Positions 10,220-21,000 of a DNA stretch of 64,000 nucleotides are shown here, piece after piece (the first letter of the stretch is position 1; the number at the start of each line of letters is the position of its first letter). This stretch comes from Antilocapra americana (taxonomy: Eukaryota > Chordata > Mammalia > Artiodactyla > Antilocapridae): assembly GCA_007570785.1 (NCBI GenBank), contig ML662445.1:293776-357775 (forward strand), given 5' to 3'. The position numbers and the translations under genes were made by a program. The notes under the pieces were generated by a model, which made no database searches, was not told the origin of the DNA, and saw only the letters and a program-made list of their open reading frames with translations.

Positions 10220-12235
10220 TTTAACCTAACAGATAACTCAACAAGCACATTTTTAGACATTTTTGAGTTTTAGTTGTCAAAGTATATGCATGCATTGGAC
10301 AAACACTGTATATCAATATTTTTAATTTTAATATGACAAATATGCTTGTTTAATGTTTGTACATAGGTAGTTAAGATGAGAAATCACTGTTTTCCTCATT
10401 TAATACTGCAAGAGGCAAAAAATCTATTGTAAAATCAATTATCCAAATTAATCCCCTTGTATAGTTTCCATAACAGTGTATAAAATGTTTGTACTTTGTT
10501 CCTATCATATTTATCCTGAATATATATATATTTACTGTAATGTGATTTTCTTTCTTGCTTCTAATAAAAATAGATCTTGCATTTTATATGTCTTCATTGC
10601 TTATATTTTTCTAGTGCGTTATACCTGTTGCATTTTACAAAACTATTTTTCCACATTAAATTGTGTGGGAGGTGGTGACTGATTCTAGATAGTATGGGAA
10701 GTATTGAGCTTCCTGAAAACTTCAGAAGACAAATAGAATATCTTTTAAAATATAGTAAGGTATTTGGAGTGGTATTAGTATGTAGAAACTTAAACAATGA
10801 CTTAATCAATATATGATTAACAAAAGAAAAAGTTCAAGTTTTAAATTGCTGTAGTTGAGTAAACAGTCAGACACTCGATTTTCTGGGAAATTCAAGAGAA
10901 GACACAAGTTTGCAAAAGGCACAAGGAGCTAGCAAGATAGTTTATAAGTATTTTAAATGTTTGGTAGATATTTTCTGTATTTACATCACAGTTAAAATTT
11001 TCAGAGATAACTGCAAAATCACGGCATCCTTTCCTCCCCCTGAGTTTGCATGACACAGGATCATAAAATGTCACTCAGCCTCAGGTGTTTCACTAGTTAT
11101 CAGCAGAGAATTTTTCTGTTTCTCATACTCCACTGCCTCCCAGGAGTCCTGCGTATACTTTTAAAGATTTAGCCTGAAGATAAATTTGAATGATATTGCA
11201 TTTAGAATCATTATTATCTTGAAAAATACAAAGTGGTTTTTTGGAGATCAAAATGTATTTTATGAACAGAGGTTTCTACCAAGATGACAGTTTGCAATGA
11301 GTACTCACATGTCTGAACTCCATCAGTGAAATGTATCTCTACCATAATATTTCAAATTATCTTTATTTTTCAGATGCACTTGGAGTGATGAATAACCAAC
11401 AAATTAACAGGCAAATAAACATAGCTATTAGCATATTTAAGAAATGAAACATACTAGGCTATCAGATTTTACAGAGATAGTTCTGACACCTTTGGCTGAG
11501 TAAATCAATATATCTCATTATTTGTTAAATTTTCATGACGGCTTATGACTGTCATCTGTCACACTGTTCAGATATTTTGCATTTATTTATATATATATCT
11601 GTCTTCTCACCATACTGTATATCCCTGTATTTATTACTTTTTAGTAACTAGCATTCAGCCTGACAAAGATTAGGGGCTAAATAAATATGATTAAATGAAA
11701 GATGGACTTTATTAAACATACAGTCTGACCAGAACAAAATGCTTATTAATTATCAAGTTCGATTTGCTTGTCAGTAGCCTTCTGCCTAGGGACACTAAAA
11801 ATATTTGAAATGCTGGTTGTTGTTATCTTTGGGCACGGCTGTTCAGTGATTCTGTTATTAAAAGAAAAGTAATTTTCTTCTCATGCAAAAATGAAGTAAC
11901 TAGCCCATTCATAGAATGCAGTTTGATTTTCCTAGAAGAAAATGCACTTTGAAATGCCCCTTTTTTCTTTCTAAAATTATTTAAAATATGGCAGAGAAGA
12001 TTTCTCTCGCAGAGAAGCCTCTTACCCAGTCCACTCCATTAATTCTAGCAACCCAGGTCTCGAAAATAATCTCTGAGAGGCTCATTCCGTGCCACTAACC
12101 CAGGGAACCATCTGCTTTCCATGAAATATCTGTATTTTAGAGAACAACGAGGCTTATCACTGTGATTTGTTTTCCTCCCTATGAAACTACGCAAAAGCAT
12201 TTTTCATTCAAAATGTTGTGAATAATTGTATAAAA
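10220..12235. other. AT-rich sequence, no gene recognised
   Basis: About 2 kb without a recognisable young repeat or convincing ORF. ORFs of 60-72 aa here show no family similarity and have the composition of random AT-rich DNA. Confidence 0.5.
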
Positions 12236-12237
12236 CA

Positions 12238-12445
12238 GGGCTTCCCCTGGTGGCTCAGCTGGTAAGGAATCCACCTGCAATGCAGGAGACCTGGGTTCGC
12301 TCCCCAGGTTGGGAAGATCCACTGCTGAAGGGAAAGGCTCAAGCATTCTGACCTGGAGAATTCCATCGACCATATAGTCCATGGGGTAACAAAGAGTCGG
12401 ACACGAGTGTGTGACTTTCCCACTGTTTTCACACTTTCATGCAAC
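12238..12445 (+). mobile_element. Bov-tA SINE, near full length
   Basis: From GGGCTTCCCCTGGTGGCTCAG to GAGTCGGACACGAGTG and a degraded tail. It abuts the ERV1 5' LTR. Confidence 0.9.
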
Positions 12446-12471
12446 ACTGTACCTGAGTGAATGTGACAGTC

Positions 12472-12902
12472 CGTGAAGATATGGAGTCTAGGTGACTCGT
12501 CTTGGGAAAAGGAGCTGCCATCTTGTAATAGGGGACAAATGCCCAGGTTCCTGGACAAACCACAGGATAGTCCAGCCCTCACCCTGGTCACCACCCTAGA
12601 CATGACCAATCACTGCACCAGGGAAGTTCCAGGGCTGTTTGTGGCTAAATATACCTATCAGGGACTAACACGGCGCATAAAGCCCCTGAATTCCCCTCAC
12701 ATCCCCACCCCATTCACGGTCTTCACTTTGTCTTTTCCCCTAAAAAGCCTTGTACCTTTCGCCTCGGGGCCGCCACCCTCACTCTGCTGCTCTGGTGTGT
12801 GTGTGAGCGGGCCAGACCCGGGTCTGCAATAAACTCCCTCTTGCACTTGCATCAGTGAATGGCCTCCTGGTGATTTGTGGAAATCGCGGTCTGGGCACAA
12901 CA
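12472..12902 (+). repeat. ERV1 5' LTR
   Basis: Aligns with 22808-23240 along its whole length. U3 carries GACCAATCAC (CCAAT-type box, about 12603) and a TATA-like CATAAAGCCCC (about 12678). The polyadenylation signal AATAAA is at 12828-12833. It ends in CAACA two bases before the primer binding site. The left edge is uncertain by about 10 bp because a small insertion precedes TCTAGGTGACTC. Confidence 0.9.
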
Positions 12903-12904
12903 TC

Positions 12905-12922
12905 TGGGGGTTCGTCCAGGAT
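12905..12922 (+). promoter_or_regulatory. ERV1 primer binding site, tRNA-Pro type
   Basis: TGGGGGTTCGTCCAGGAT lies two bases after the LTR and fits the 3' end of tRNA-Pro in all but about two positions; this site primes minus-strand DNA synthesis in gammaretroviruses. An L1 inserted at its 3' edge separates it from the leader. Confidence 0.85.
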
Positions 12923-12926
12923 TTCT

Positions 12927-15900
12927 TTTTTTTTTTTTATTAAACATTTTTTTTTATTAGTTTTGCCAAACAATGACATGATATCACCATGGGTTTACAT
13001 ATGCTCCCCCTCCAGAACCCCCCTCCCTCCTCCCTCCCCCCGGGAAATCTCGTTGCACCAGTCCCAAGCATCAATCCTGGGCCGGCTATTGCTTAGACAT
13101 ATGATAATTAACATGTTTCAATGCCATTCTCCCATATCATCCCACCCTTTCCCTCATCCACAGAGGCCCTGAGTCTATTCTATACATCTGCGTTCCTTTT
13201 GCTGTCTCGCATGCTGGGTTCTCGTTACCGTCTTTCTAAATTCCATATATATGCGTTAATATACTGTATTGTTGTTTTTGCTTCTGGCTTACTTCACTCT
13301 GGATAATGGGCTCCAGTTTCGTCCATCTGAGTAGAACTGATTCAAATGAATTTTTCCTTAATGCTGAGTAATATTCCATTGTGTATATGTACCACAGCTT
13401 TCTTATCCATTCATCAGTTGATGGGCATCTAGGTTGCTTCCATGTCCTGGCTATTGTAAACAATGCAGCGATGAATATTGGGGTACACGTGTCTCTTTCA
13501 ATTCTGGTTTCCTCGGTATATATGCCCAACAGTGGGATTGCTGGGTCATATGGCAGGACTATTTGCAGTTTTTTAAGGAATCTCCACACTGTTTTCCATA
13601 GAGGCTGTACTAGTTTGCAATCCCACCAACAGTGTAAGAGAGTTCCCTTTTCTCCACATCCTCTCCAGCATTTATTACTTGTGGTTTTTTTGGATTGCAG
13701 CCATTCTGAGTGGTGTAAAGTGATATCTCATTGTGGTTTTGATTTGCATTTCTCTGATAATGAGTGATGTTGAGCATCTTTTCATGTGTTTGTTAGCCAT
13801 TTTTATGTCTTCTTTGGAGAAACGTCTGTTCAATTCTTTGGCCCACTTTTTGATTGGGTTGTTTATTTTCCTAGAATGGAGCTGCAGGAGTTGCTTGTAT
13901 ATTTTTGAGATTAATTGTTTGTCCATTGCTTCATTGGCTATTATTTTCTCCCATTCTGAAGGCTGTCTTTTCACCTTGCTTATAGTTTCCTTTGCAGTGC
14001 AGAAGCTTTTAATTTTAATTAGGTCCCATTTGTTTATTCGTGCTTTTATTTCCAATATTCTGGGAGGTGGGTCATGTAGGATCCTGCTTTGGTTGATGTC
14101 AGAGAGTGTTTTCCCAATGTTATTCTCTAGGAGTTTTATAGTTTCTGGTCTTATGCTTAGATCTTTGATCCACTTTGAGTTTATATTTGTGTATGGTGTT
14201 AGAAAGTGTTCTAGTTTCATTCTTTTACAAGTGGCTATCCAGTTTTCCCAGCACCACTTGTTAAAGAGGTTGTCTTTTCTCCATTGTATATTCTTGCCTC
14301 CTTTGTCAAAGATAAGGTGTCCATAGATGCGTGGATTTATCTCTGGGCTATCTATTTTGTTCCATTGATCTATATTTCTGTCTTTGTGCCAGTACCATAC
14401 TGTCTTAATGACTGTGGATTTGTAGTATAGCCTAAAGTCAGGTAGGTTGATTCCTCCAGTTCCATTCTTCTTTCTCAAGATTGCTTTGGCTATACGAGGT
14501 TTTTTGTATTTCCATACAAATTGTGAAATTATTTGTTCTAATTCTCTAAAAAAGACCTCTGGTAGCTTGATAGGAATTGCATTGAATCTATAGATTGCTT
14601 TGGGTAGTATACTCATTTTCACTATATTGATTCTTCCAATCCACGAACACGGCACATTTCTCCATCTGTTTGTGTCCTCTTTGATTTCTTTCATCAGTGT
14701 TTTATAGTTTTCTATATACAAGTCTTTTGTTTCTTTAGGTAGAAATACTCCTAAGTATTTTATTCTTTTTGATTCGATGGTGAATGGAATTGTTTCCATA
14801 ATTTCTTTTTCTGTTTTTTCATTGTTAGTATATAGAAATGCCAGGGATTTCTGTGTGTTGATTTTGTATCCTGAAACTTTGCTATATTCACTGATTAGCT
14901 CTAGTAATTTTCTCTTAGAGTCTTTAGGGTTTTCAATATAGAGGATCATGTCATCTGCAAACAGAGAGAGTTTTACTTCTTCTTTTCCAATCTGGATTCC
15001 TTTGATTTCTTTATCTGCTCTGATCGCTGTGGCCAAGACTTCCAAAACTATGTTGAAAAGTAGTGGTGAGAGTGGGCACCCTTTTCTTGTTCCTGACTTC
15101 AGGGGAAATGCTTTCAGTTTTTCACCATTGAGGATAATGTTTGCTGTGGGTTTGTCATATATAGCTTTTATTATGTTGAGGAATGTTCCTTCTATTCCTG
15201 CTTTTTGGAGGGTTTTTATCATAAATGGATGTTGAATTTTGTCAAAGGCTTTCTCTGCATCTATTGAGATAATCATGTGATTTTTATTTTTCAATTTGTT
15301 AATGTGGTGTATTACATTGATTGATTTGCAAATATTGAAGAATCCTTGCATCCCTGGGATAAAGCCTACTTGATCATGATGTATGATTTTTTTAATGTGT
15401 TGTTGGATTCTATTTGCTAGAATTTTGTTAAGGATTTTTGCATCTAAGTTCATCAGTGATATTGGCCTGTAGTTTTCTTTTTTTGTGGCATCTTTGTCGG
15501 ATTTTGGAATTAGGGTGATGGTGGCCTCTTAGAATGAGTTTGGAAGTTTACCTTCCTCTGCAATTTTCTGGAAGAGTTTGAGTAGAATAGGTGTTAGCTC
15601 TTCTCTAAATTTTTGGTAGAATTCAGCTGTGAAGCCATCTGGTCCTGGGCTTTTGTTTTTTGGAAGATTTCTGATTACGGTTTCAATTTCTGTGCTAGTG
15701 ATGGGTCTATTAAGATTATCTATCTCTTCCTGGTTTAGTCTTGGAAGGTTGTACTTTTCTAGGAATCTGTCCATTTCATCCAGGTTGTCCAGTTTATTTG
15801 CATATAGCTGCTGCTAATAGTCTCTTATGATCCTTTGTATTTCTGTGTTTTCTGTTGTGATCTCTCCGTTTTCTTTTCTAATTCTGTTGATTTGGTTCTT

Positions 15901-16325
15901 CTCCCTTTGTTTCTTGATGAGTCTGACTAATGGTTTGTCAATTTTATTTATCTTCTCAAAGAACCAGCTTTTGGCTTGGTTGATTTTTGCTATGGTCTCT
16001 TTTGTTTGCTTTGCGTTTATTTCTGCCCTGATCTTTAAGATTTCTTTCCTTCTACTAGACCTGGGCTTCTGCATTTCTTCCATTTCTAGTTGCTTTAGGT
16101 GTAAAGTAAGGTTATTTATTTGATTTTTCTCTTGTTTCCTAAGGTGAGCTTGAATTGCTATGAACCTTCCCCTTAGCACTGCTTTCACAGTGTCCCATAG
16201 GTTTTGGGCTGTTGTGTTTTCATTTTCATTCGTTTCCATGCATAACTGAATTTCATTTTTTATTTCTTCTGTGATTTGTTGGTTATTCAGCAGTGTGTTG
16301 TTGAGCCTCCATATGTTGGAGGTTT
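12927..16325 (-). mobile_element. Young L1, 5'-truncated, antisense, inside ERV1 PBS
   Basis: Poly(T) at 12927-12940 is the L1 tail; the element then reads up on the minus strand through the 3' UTR and ORF2 to a truncation between the endonuclease and reverse-transcriptase domains. Target duplications TTCGTCCAGGATTTCT (12911-12926) and TTCGTCCGGAATTTCT (16326-16341) match at 14 of 16 positions. Their sequence is the ERV primer binding site, so the site is present twice, once on each side of the L1. Confidence 0.93.
13300..16239 (-). pseudogene. L1 ORF2 remnant (reverse transcriptase to C-terminus)
   Basis: Encodes the linker, reverse transcriptase and C-terminal domain of the L1 ORF2 protein, which nicks target DNA and copies L1 RNA. 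Open blocks are 15814-16239, 15529-15774 and a 592-aa stretch 13675-15453 that holds the catalytic FADD (in [11 protein letters not shown]). Two nonsense codons separate these blocks, and a frameshift in an A run near 13690 precedes the last part (13236-13589, with WRFLKKLQI). The endonuclease domain is missing, so it cannot act, but few lesions indicate a fairly young copy. Confidence 0.9.
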
Positions 16326-16341
16326 TTCGTCCGGAATTTCT

Positions 16342-16863
16342 GCGGCACCAGGATGCCTTAACTGGAGGGAACTTTCGGCCAATTGGTGAGTGTGTGTATG
16401 CGTTTGTCCTGTGTGGTTCAACTCGTCTGACTGTGCTGCTTAGTTTACTGTGGTTCTAATTTCTTTACTTTTGGAGGAGGCTCCTCATTACGGGGGAGGT
16501 GGTTGAGGTATCCCAAGGCACCGCTCTGTTCATCTGGAGGAGGCAGTTGAGGGATTCCAAGACACCGCTCCATTCTGGTGGCAGTCAAAAGTGGCTATAG
16601 ATGGACGCTCTGGGGGCTCACGACTGCCGGGTCCCAGGAGACGTCCTGGGCCCCATGGGAAAGGATATTGGCCCATAGGGTGAGAGCGAGAGCCCTCACG
16701 TCAGGTTGCTTCTGGAGGAGGCGGTTGAGGGATTCCAAGATACCGCTCCTAACCAGTTTCTGTTTTTACCTCTTGTCTACAAACCCTGTCTGGAGTGATA
16801 ATCTGTGCTCTTGGTTCGTCCTTGTTTGTGTGTCTGTATCTCTATTTGACTTTGACGGACGTT
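16342..16863 (+). other. ERV1 leader (pre-gag) with three repeated blocks
   Basis: Retroviral 5' leader between PBS and gag start. A block of about 38 bp (core GGTTGAGG, TTCCAAGA, ACCGCTC) occurs at about 16492-16527, 16534-16571 and 16712-16749; the last two are nearly identical. Leaders of this class hold packaging and splice signals, but no specific signal is assigned here. An open frame of 183 aa over this region (16578-17129) shows no family similarity and is probably fortuitous. Confidence 0.6.
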
Positions 16864-16929
16864 ATGGGACAGTCAACCTCCACTCCCCTAGATCTGGTAA
16901 CAGGACATTTCAAAGATGTAAAGGAGTGA
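16864..16929 (+). pseudogene. gag: ERV1 gag start, truncated by stop
   Basis: The frame opens Met-Gly-Gln followed by a Ser/Thr-Pro-rich stretch, as in gammaretroviral matrix proteins, where Gly2 is N-myristoylated and targets Gag to the membrane. After 21 codons a TGA (16927-16929) ends it. The position, just after the leader, fits gag. Downstream sequence to about 17500 shows no open gag frame that I can recognise. Confidence 0.75.
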
Positions 16930-17023
16930 GTGCCCCTTTGTTTCTGAGGACGCCCGTGATTACATCATGGGGTCCATTGGTGGGGACCGAGTGCCCCTTG
17001 TTTATGAGGACATTCGCGGGTTG
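16924..17023 (+). repeat. Diverged direct repeat at the gag start
   Basis: About 39 bp at 16924-16962 recurs at 16985-17023 (shared words GAGTGCCCCTT, GTTTATGAGGAC/GTTTCTGAGGAC). The period is about 61 bp. Confidence 0.7.
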
Positions 17024-17029
17024 CTACCG

Positions 17030-17564
17030 CGTCACAGATTACACCGTCGTCCTACTTTCGGTTTTGCCTCCGGACTCCCAGAGGACTGTTTGTTCTGTCT
17101 CTCTGTCTGTCTGTGTGGCTGTACTGTGAGCCACACAGCTGAGCAGTTCTCCTGGGTGCCCTTCCCAATGGAGTCTCTTGTTTTGTCAGCACATGTGTCT
17201 CCTCAGACAATCCATTTCTGAGTGCTAGACAAGAACCCAGCTTCGGGCCCTGGAAGGGGTCTCCCTCTTCTTCGCTGAGACTGACATCTTGACCACTTGG
17301 GGTACTCAGGGGCTGGCTTGCCTGCCAATGGACCGGACCCAGTGGCCGCAACTGGGACCCTTTTGTCCCTGGTCTCCTCCTGACACAGACAGCTGGCCAG
17401 AGTGCCCCAACCAGTAAAAAACAAGAGACTTTATTGACGTCATTTTCATTAGAAAATGAAGCTAGATCTTGCATTGTGTCTGTCTAAATATGTTTTGGTA
17501 TGTCTTTGTCTCTAGGTAATAATTTTTAAAGTTAATTTGTAAATGAGCTCTATTTAATTGGCTG
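17030..17564 (+). other. ERV1 interior, decayed, upstream of L1
   Basis: GC-moderate sequence of the presumed gag region with stops in all frames on the sense strand beyond short runs. No domain recognised. CT-rich runs around 17095-17115. Confidence 0.5.
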
Positions 17565-17578
17565 AAAGAAAGATAAGT

Positions 17579-17991
17579 TGGATGGAACTGGAGCTTATTA
17601 TCCAAAGTGAAGTAAGCCAGAAGGAAAAACAACAATACAGCATACTAACGCATATATATGGAATTTAGAAAGATGGTAATTAGAACCCTGCATGCGAGAC
17701 AGCAAAAGGAATGCAGATGTATAGAACAGACTCATGGACTCTGTGGAAGAGGGCAAGGGTGGGATGATATGGGAGAATGGCACTGAAACATGTTAATTAT
17801 CATATGTGAAATCAATCACCAGCCCAGGACTGATGCTCGGGGCTGGTGCACCGGGATGTCCCAGGGGGAGGGAATCGGGAGGGAGGAGGGAGGGGGGTTC
17901 TGGAGGGGGAGCATATGTAAACCTATGGCGGTTTCATGTCATTGTATGGCAAAACCAACACAATAAAGTAAAGAAAATTTTAAAAAAAAAA
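17579..17991 (+). mobile_element. Young L1 3' end inside ERV1
   Basis: L1 3' terminal 0.4 kb with the G-rich tract (about 17866-17897) and poly(A). An exact 14-bp duplication AAAGAAAGATAAGT lies at 17565-17578 and 17992-18005. Confidence 0.95.
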
Positions 17992-18005
17992 AAAGAAAGA
18001 TAAGT

Positions 18006-21000
18006 GCTTACAAATCAAATAATTCTAAATTAAACAATAAATTTCAGGTTCATATGAACTGGAAAATATTCAGTATTAAATATCTGATATTAATGTTTGT
18101 TGATCTATCTAATATAGACATGTCTTAAAGAAATTAACATCAAGTAAAATATTTTCATTGCACCTAGGTTTAATATAAGTTAAATATTATATCTGTAATT
18201 ACCTTGAGTTAAAATAAAAGAGAGAGAAAACTTCTAAAAGTGTAAATGAGAGATGGGCTTTTATATGATTATTCTTTAGGAATATCCGTCTAAAATAGTC
18301 TCTCCAAATTGACATAACTTGAATTTTTAAGGGTTGTGCTAAGTGTGCTAAGTGTTGGAAGTCTATTAAATAGTTAGGTCATTTCCAGATAAAATAAGAT
18401 TTTAAAACTTTACTACTAAACACTAATTTCCTTTTACAGAAAAACTAAAGAGATTTGGGACTATAAGTGAATAATGTTTGGTGCCATCCTAAAATGTTCT
18501 AAGAAAGCAAGGGTTCTAGAAATTATCACTGATATTAAAGTTCACCAATCTATAGAATGCTAATATAAAGGTCAGTTCTTGGTTGCTTAAGGAAAGTAAG
18601 ATGTGTGTTTTCAGAAAAGAAGGTATAAGGAGTGAAATTACATTTTATGAAGGGAAAAGGAAGTAGGTCTGACTTACAGGTGGCTGTTTCAGGATGGGAG
18701 AACAAAGGAATGGGTACAGAAAGTGACACGAATGTTTTATGGAATGTGGACCCCAAGGGAAGAGTTTTGTGCATAAATACGAGGTTTCTTGAGATGTTGA
18801 ACTACCTTTGATAATAGATTTTAAGTTTCTTTATCTCTGAAGTGATCTGTTCTATGTTAACCTTTGAAATCTTTTGTTAATTTTGGCTTAGTGAGTAACT
18901 GTTGTTTCACAGTGACTTATATGATCCTATCTGACTGTTATAAACCCTTTTGATATTTATTGAAAATACTTCCTAAATTGAATTCTTTTGAGGTTCCTTT
19001 GATCTCTAGCTAACTTTGGGAGTGCTTCAGAGGGCCCCTGAAACATCCCAAAGATAGATATTAAACTAATTGTGTTTATTTGGTGGGTTAAATTACATAA
19101 AAAATATTATCAAATGAGTAATAAATCCACTCATGTTATAATGTATGGTAAAATTACTAATACAGATATTCTAGAAATTATATGGAGTTCTTAACATTCT
19201 GATATGTCTTGGTATTCTAACGGAAAACCAGATGACTTCACAAAAGTTAACAAAAGGACTGAATGAACTTTTATGGTTTCTATCTGAAAAATTACAGGTT
19301 AGAATCTTGTGTTTTCTGGGAGTAGGGAAAGCCTCCCTCTCAAACTAATTATGAAAATAATTTGGTAAAATTATACATTATAAACAATACAATTATATTT
19401 TCTCTCTATCTAACTTCTTCAGAAATTTGAAACTCTTAGGATTCCAGTAAGCTTATCAAATGAGCTAAGAAGGTTATCTCACTAACAGGTACAAAAATCC
19501 CAGAAATTTTGAGACCTTTAAGGGAAGAATTCACCTAGATTTGTTAGGCAAAGTCCGTGATAAGCCTTTGGTGTGAGTTTCCCAGCCTTGTTTTATTTTA
19601 AAAGTTCAGTCTGAGACTATAAATGTTTCAACAAAATTAAAAGTCTATAATCAATTATGGTTATATAAATCATCAGGCCAAAATTAGTGAGAACAGACCT
19701 ATTTTACAAACAAACTAGCCTTAATTTGGTTATATTTGATAAAAATGAGGGTAATTTTAGGGAAAAGATGATGTTTCAATAAATGTTAAATCCCAGTTTG
19801 TTAATGGAGGTCTACCAATGGAGGTAGTAAGACTCAGTTCTTAGATAGTTCTTTGCTGTTATGTGATATTAATGTAAAATTTAATTGAATTCTTAGAGAA
19901 CACCCTAAGTTTGTTTCTGAAGCTTATCTCAGTAGTCTATCTTTGGATGAAGATCAGATGCCTCATGACCTGCAACCAGGGCTTGAAAAATACATAATTT
20001 AAGGGACTGTCTCCAACCTGGATGAAAAGACTTTTTATCAGGAGAAACTACACTACACCAGGATGAGAAAATGATGACATCAGAGGTAGACAGCTTGCCT
20101 AAGATTCTGGACCTGATTCGTATGATCATTTATAATGTTTTCTTGACTTCTTAGACCTTTGCATATAAATCAAATGCTTTTCTGTTATAGGCCTGATCCT
20201 ATATTAGTTTTAGAAATCAATCCAATTGTTGGGTTTGTGGCCAATTACCTGTGTCTAGTTCTGGGTTACCTTGGTAAATTTCTCTACTACAAGACTCTAA
20301 CTGGTTGGCCCCGAGAAAATTTACTTAAAAAAAAATTATAGTCATATTCAGGTCACTGTGATATTACTAGATGAGATCCCCTCACTGGGCCAATTAATAA
20401 TGCCTGCTCTGACTCTGGCCATAAATTTGAGCTTTTTTTCTATTACTCAAGCTCAATCAGAGCAACAAGAAAAGTTTCAACAATGGAAAAAATATCTCCC
20501 ACAATTATGGGATGGATTTATATAGATAACACCAGGTTATGGTAATTTAAATTAAAAGTCTCCTCTGTGTTAAAAATAATTAAATCATACTAAGGATAAT
20601 CAGTCTAGTAACACTAGAAAACTGGACTATGTGCCTTATAGACAGTGGTGCCAATATACAATTTCCCTAGAAGATAAAGATTCTACAGAGTAAGTCAGAT
20701 GACCTGATATATATTGGGCTACAGTTAATGGAAGCTCTTAACCTAAGTCTTACTTGTGACTTTACTAATACTGCTGGCTATGTTATTTGTATTTCACCTG
20801 TTTTACAAGATTGCCCTTTCTTACACTGCCAAATGTGTGTCTGAGGCTTCTAATAGAATAATATATAGTCCCATATGAGATTGATGATGGTAACAGTGTA
20901 ACTCTAGATATGAGAAAAAGCAACAAGAGGAAATATTTTCCTGGACCAAGAGGCTAGTAAGACAAGTGGTCCAGAGAATTTTGGATATTGTTTTATGGCT

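Noticed and set aside
13733..14326. 197-aa hydrophobic plus-strand ORF
   Set aside because: It is the exact antisense of the L1 ORF2 C-terminal region. The same ORF recurs antisense to other L1 copies (38122-38715; 53039-53527), so it is a shadow.
16578..17129. 183-aa ORF in ERV1 leader
   Set aside because: It crosses the leader and gag start in another frame, contains the leader repeats, and resembles no protein I know.
20159..20341. 60-aa ORF in the ERV1 interior as a real protein
   Set aside because: No motif or start context; the surrounding frame is full of stops and the equivalent part is deleted in ERV2.
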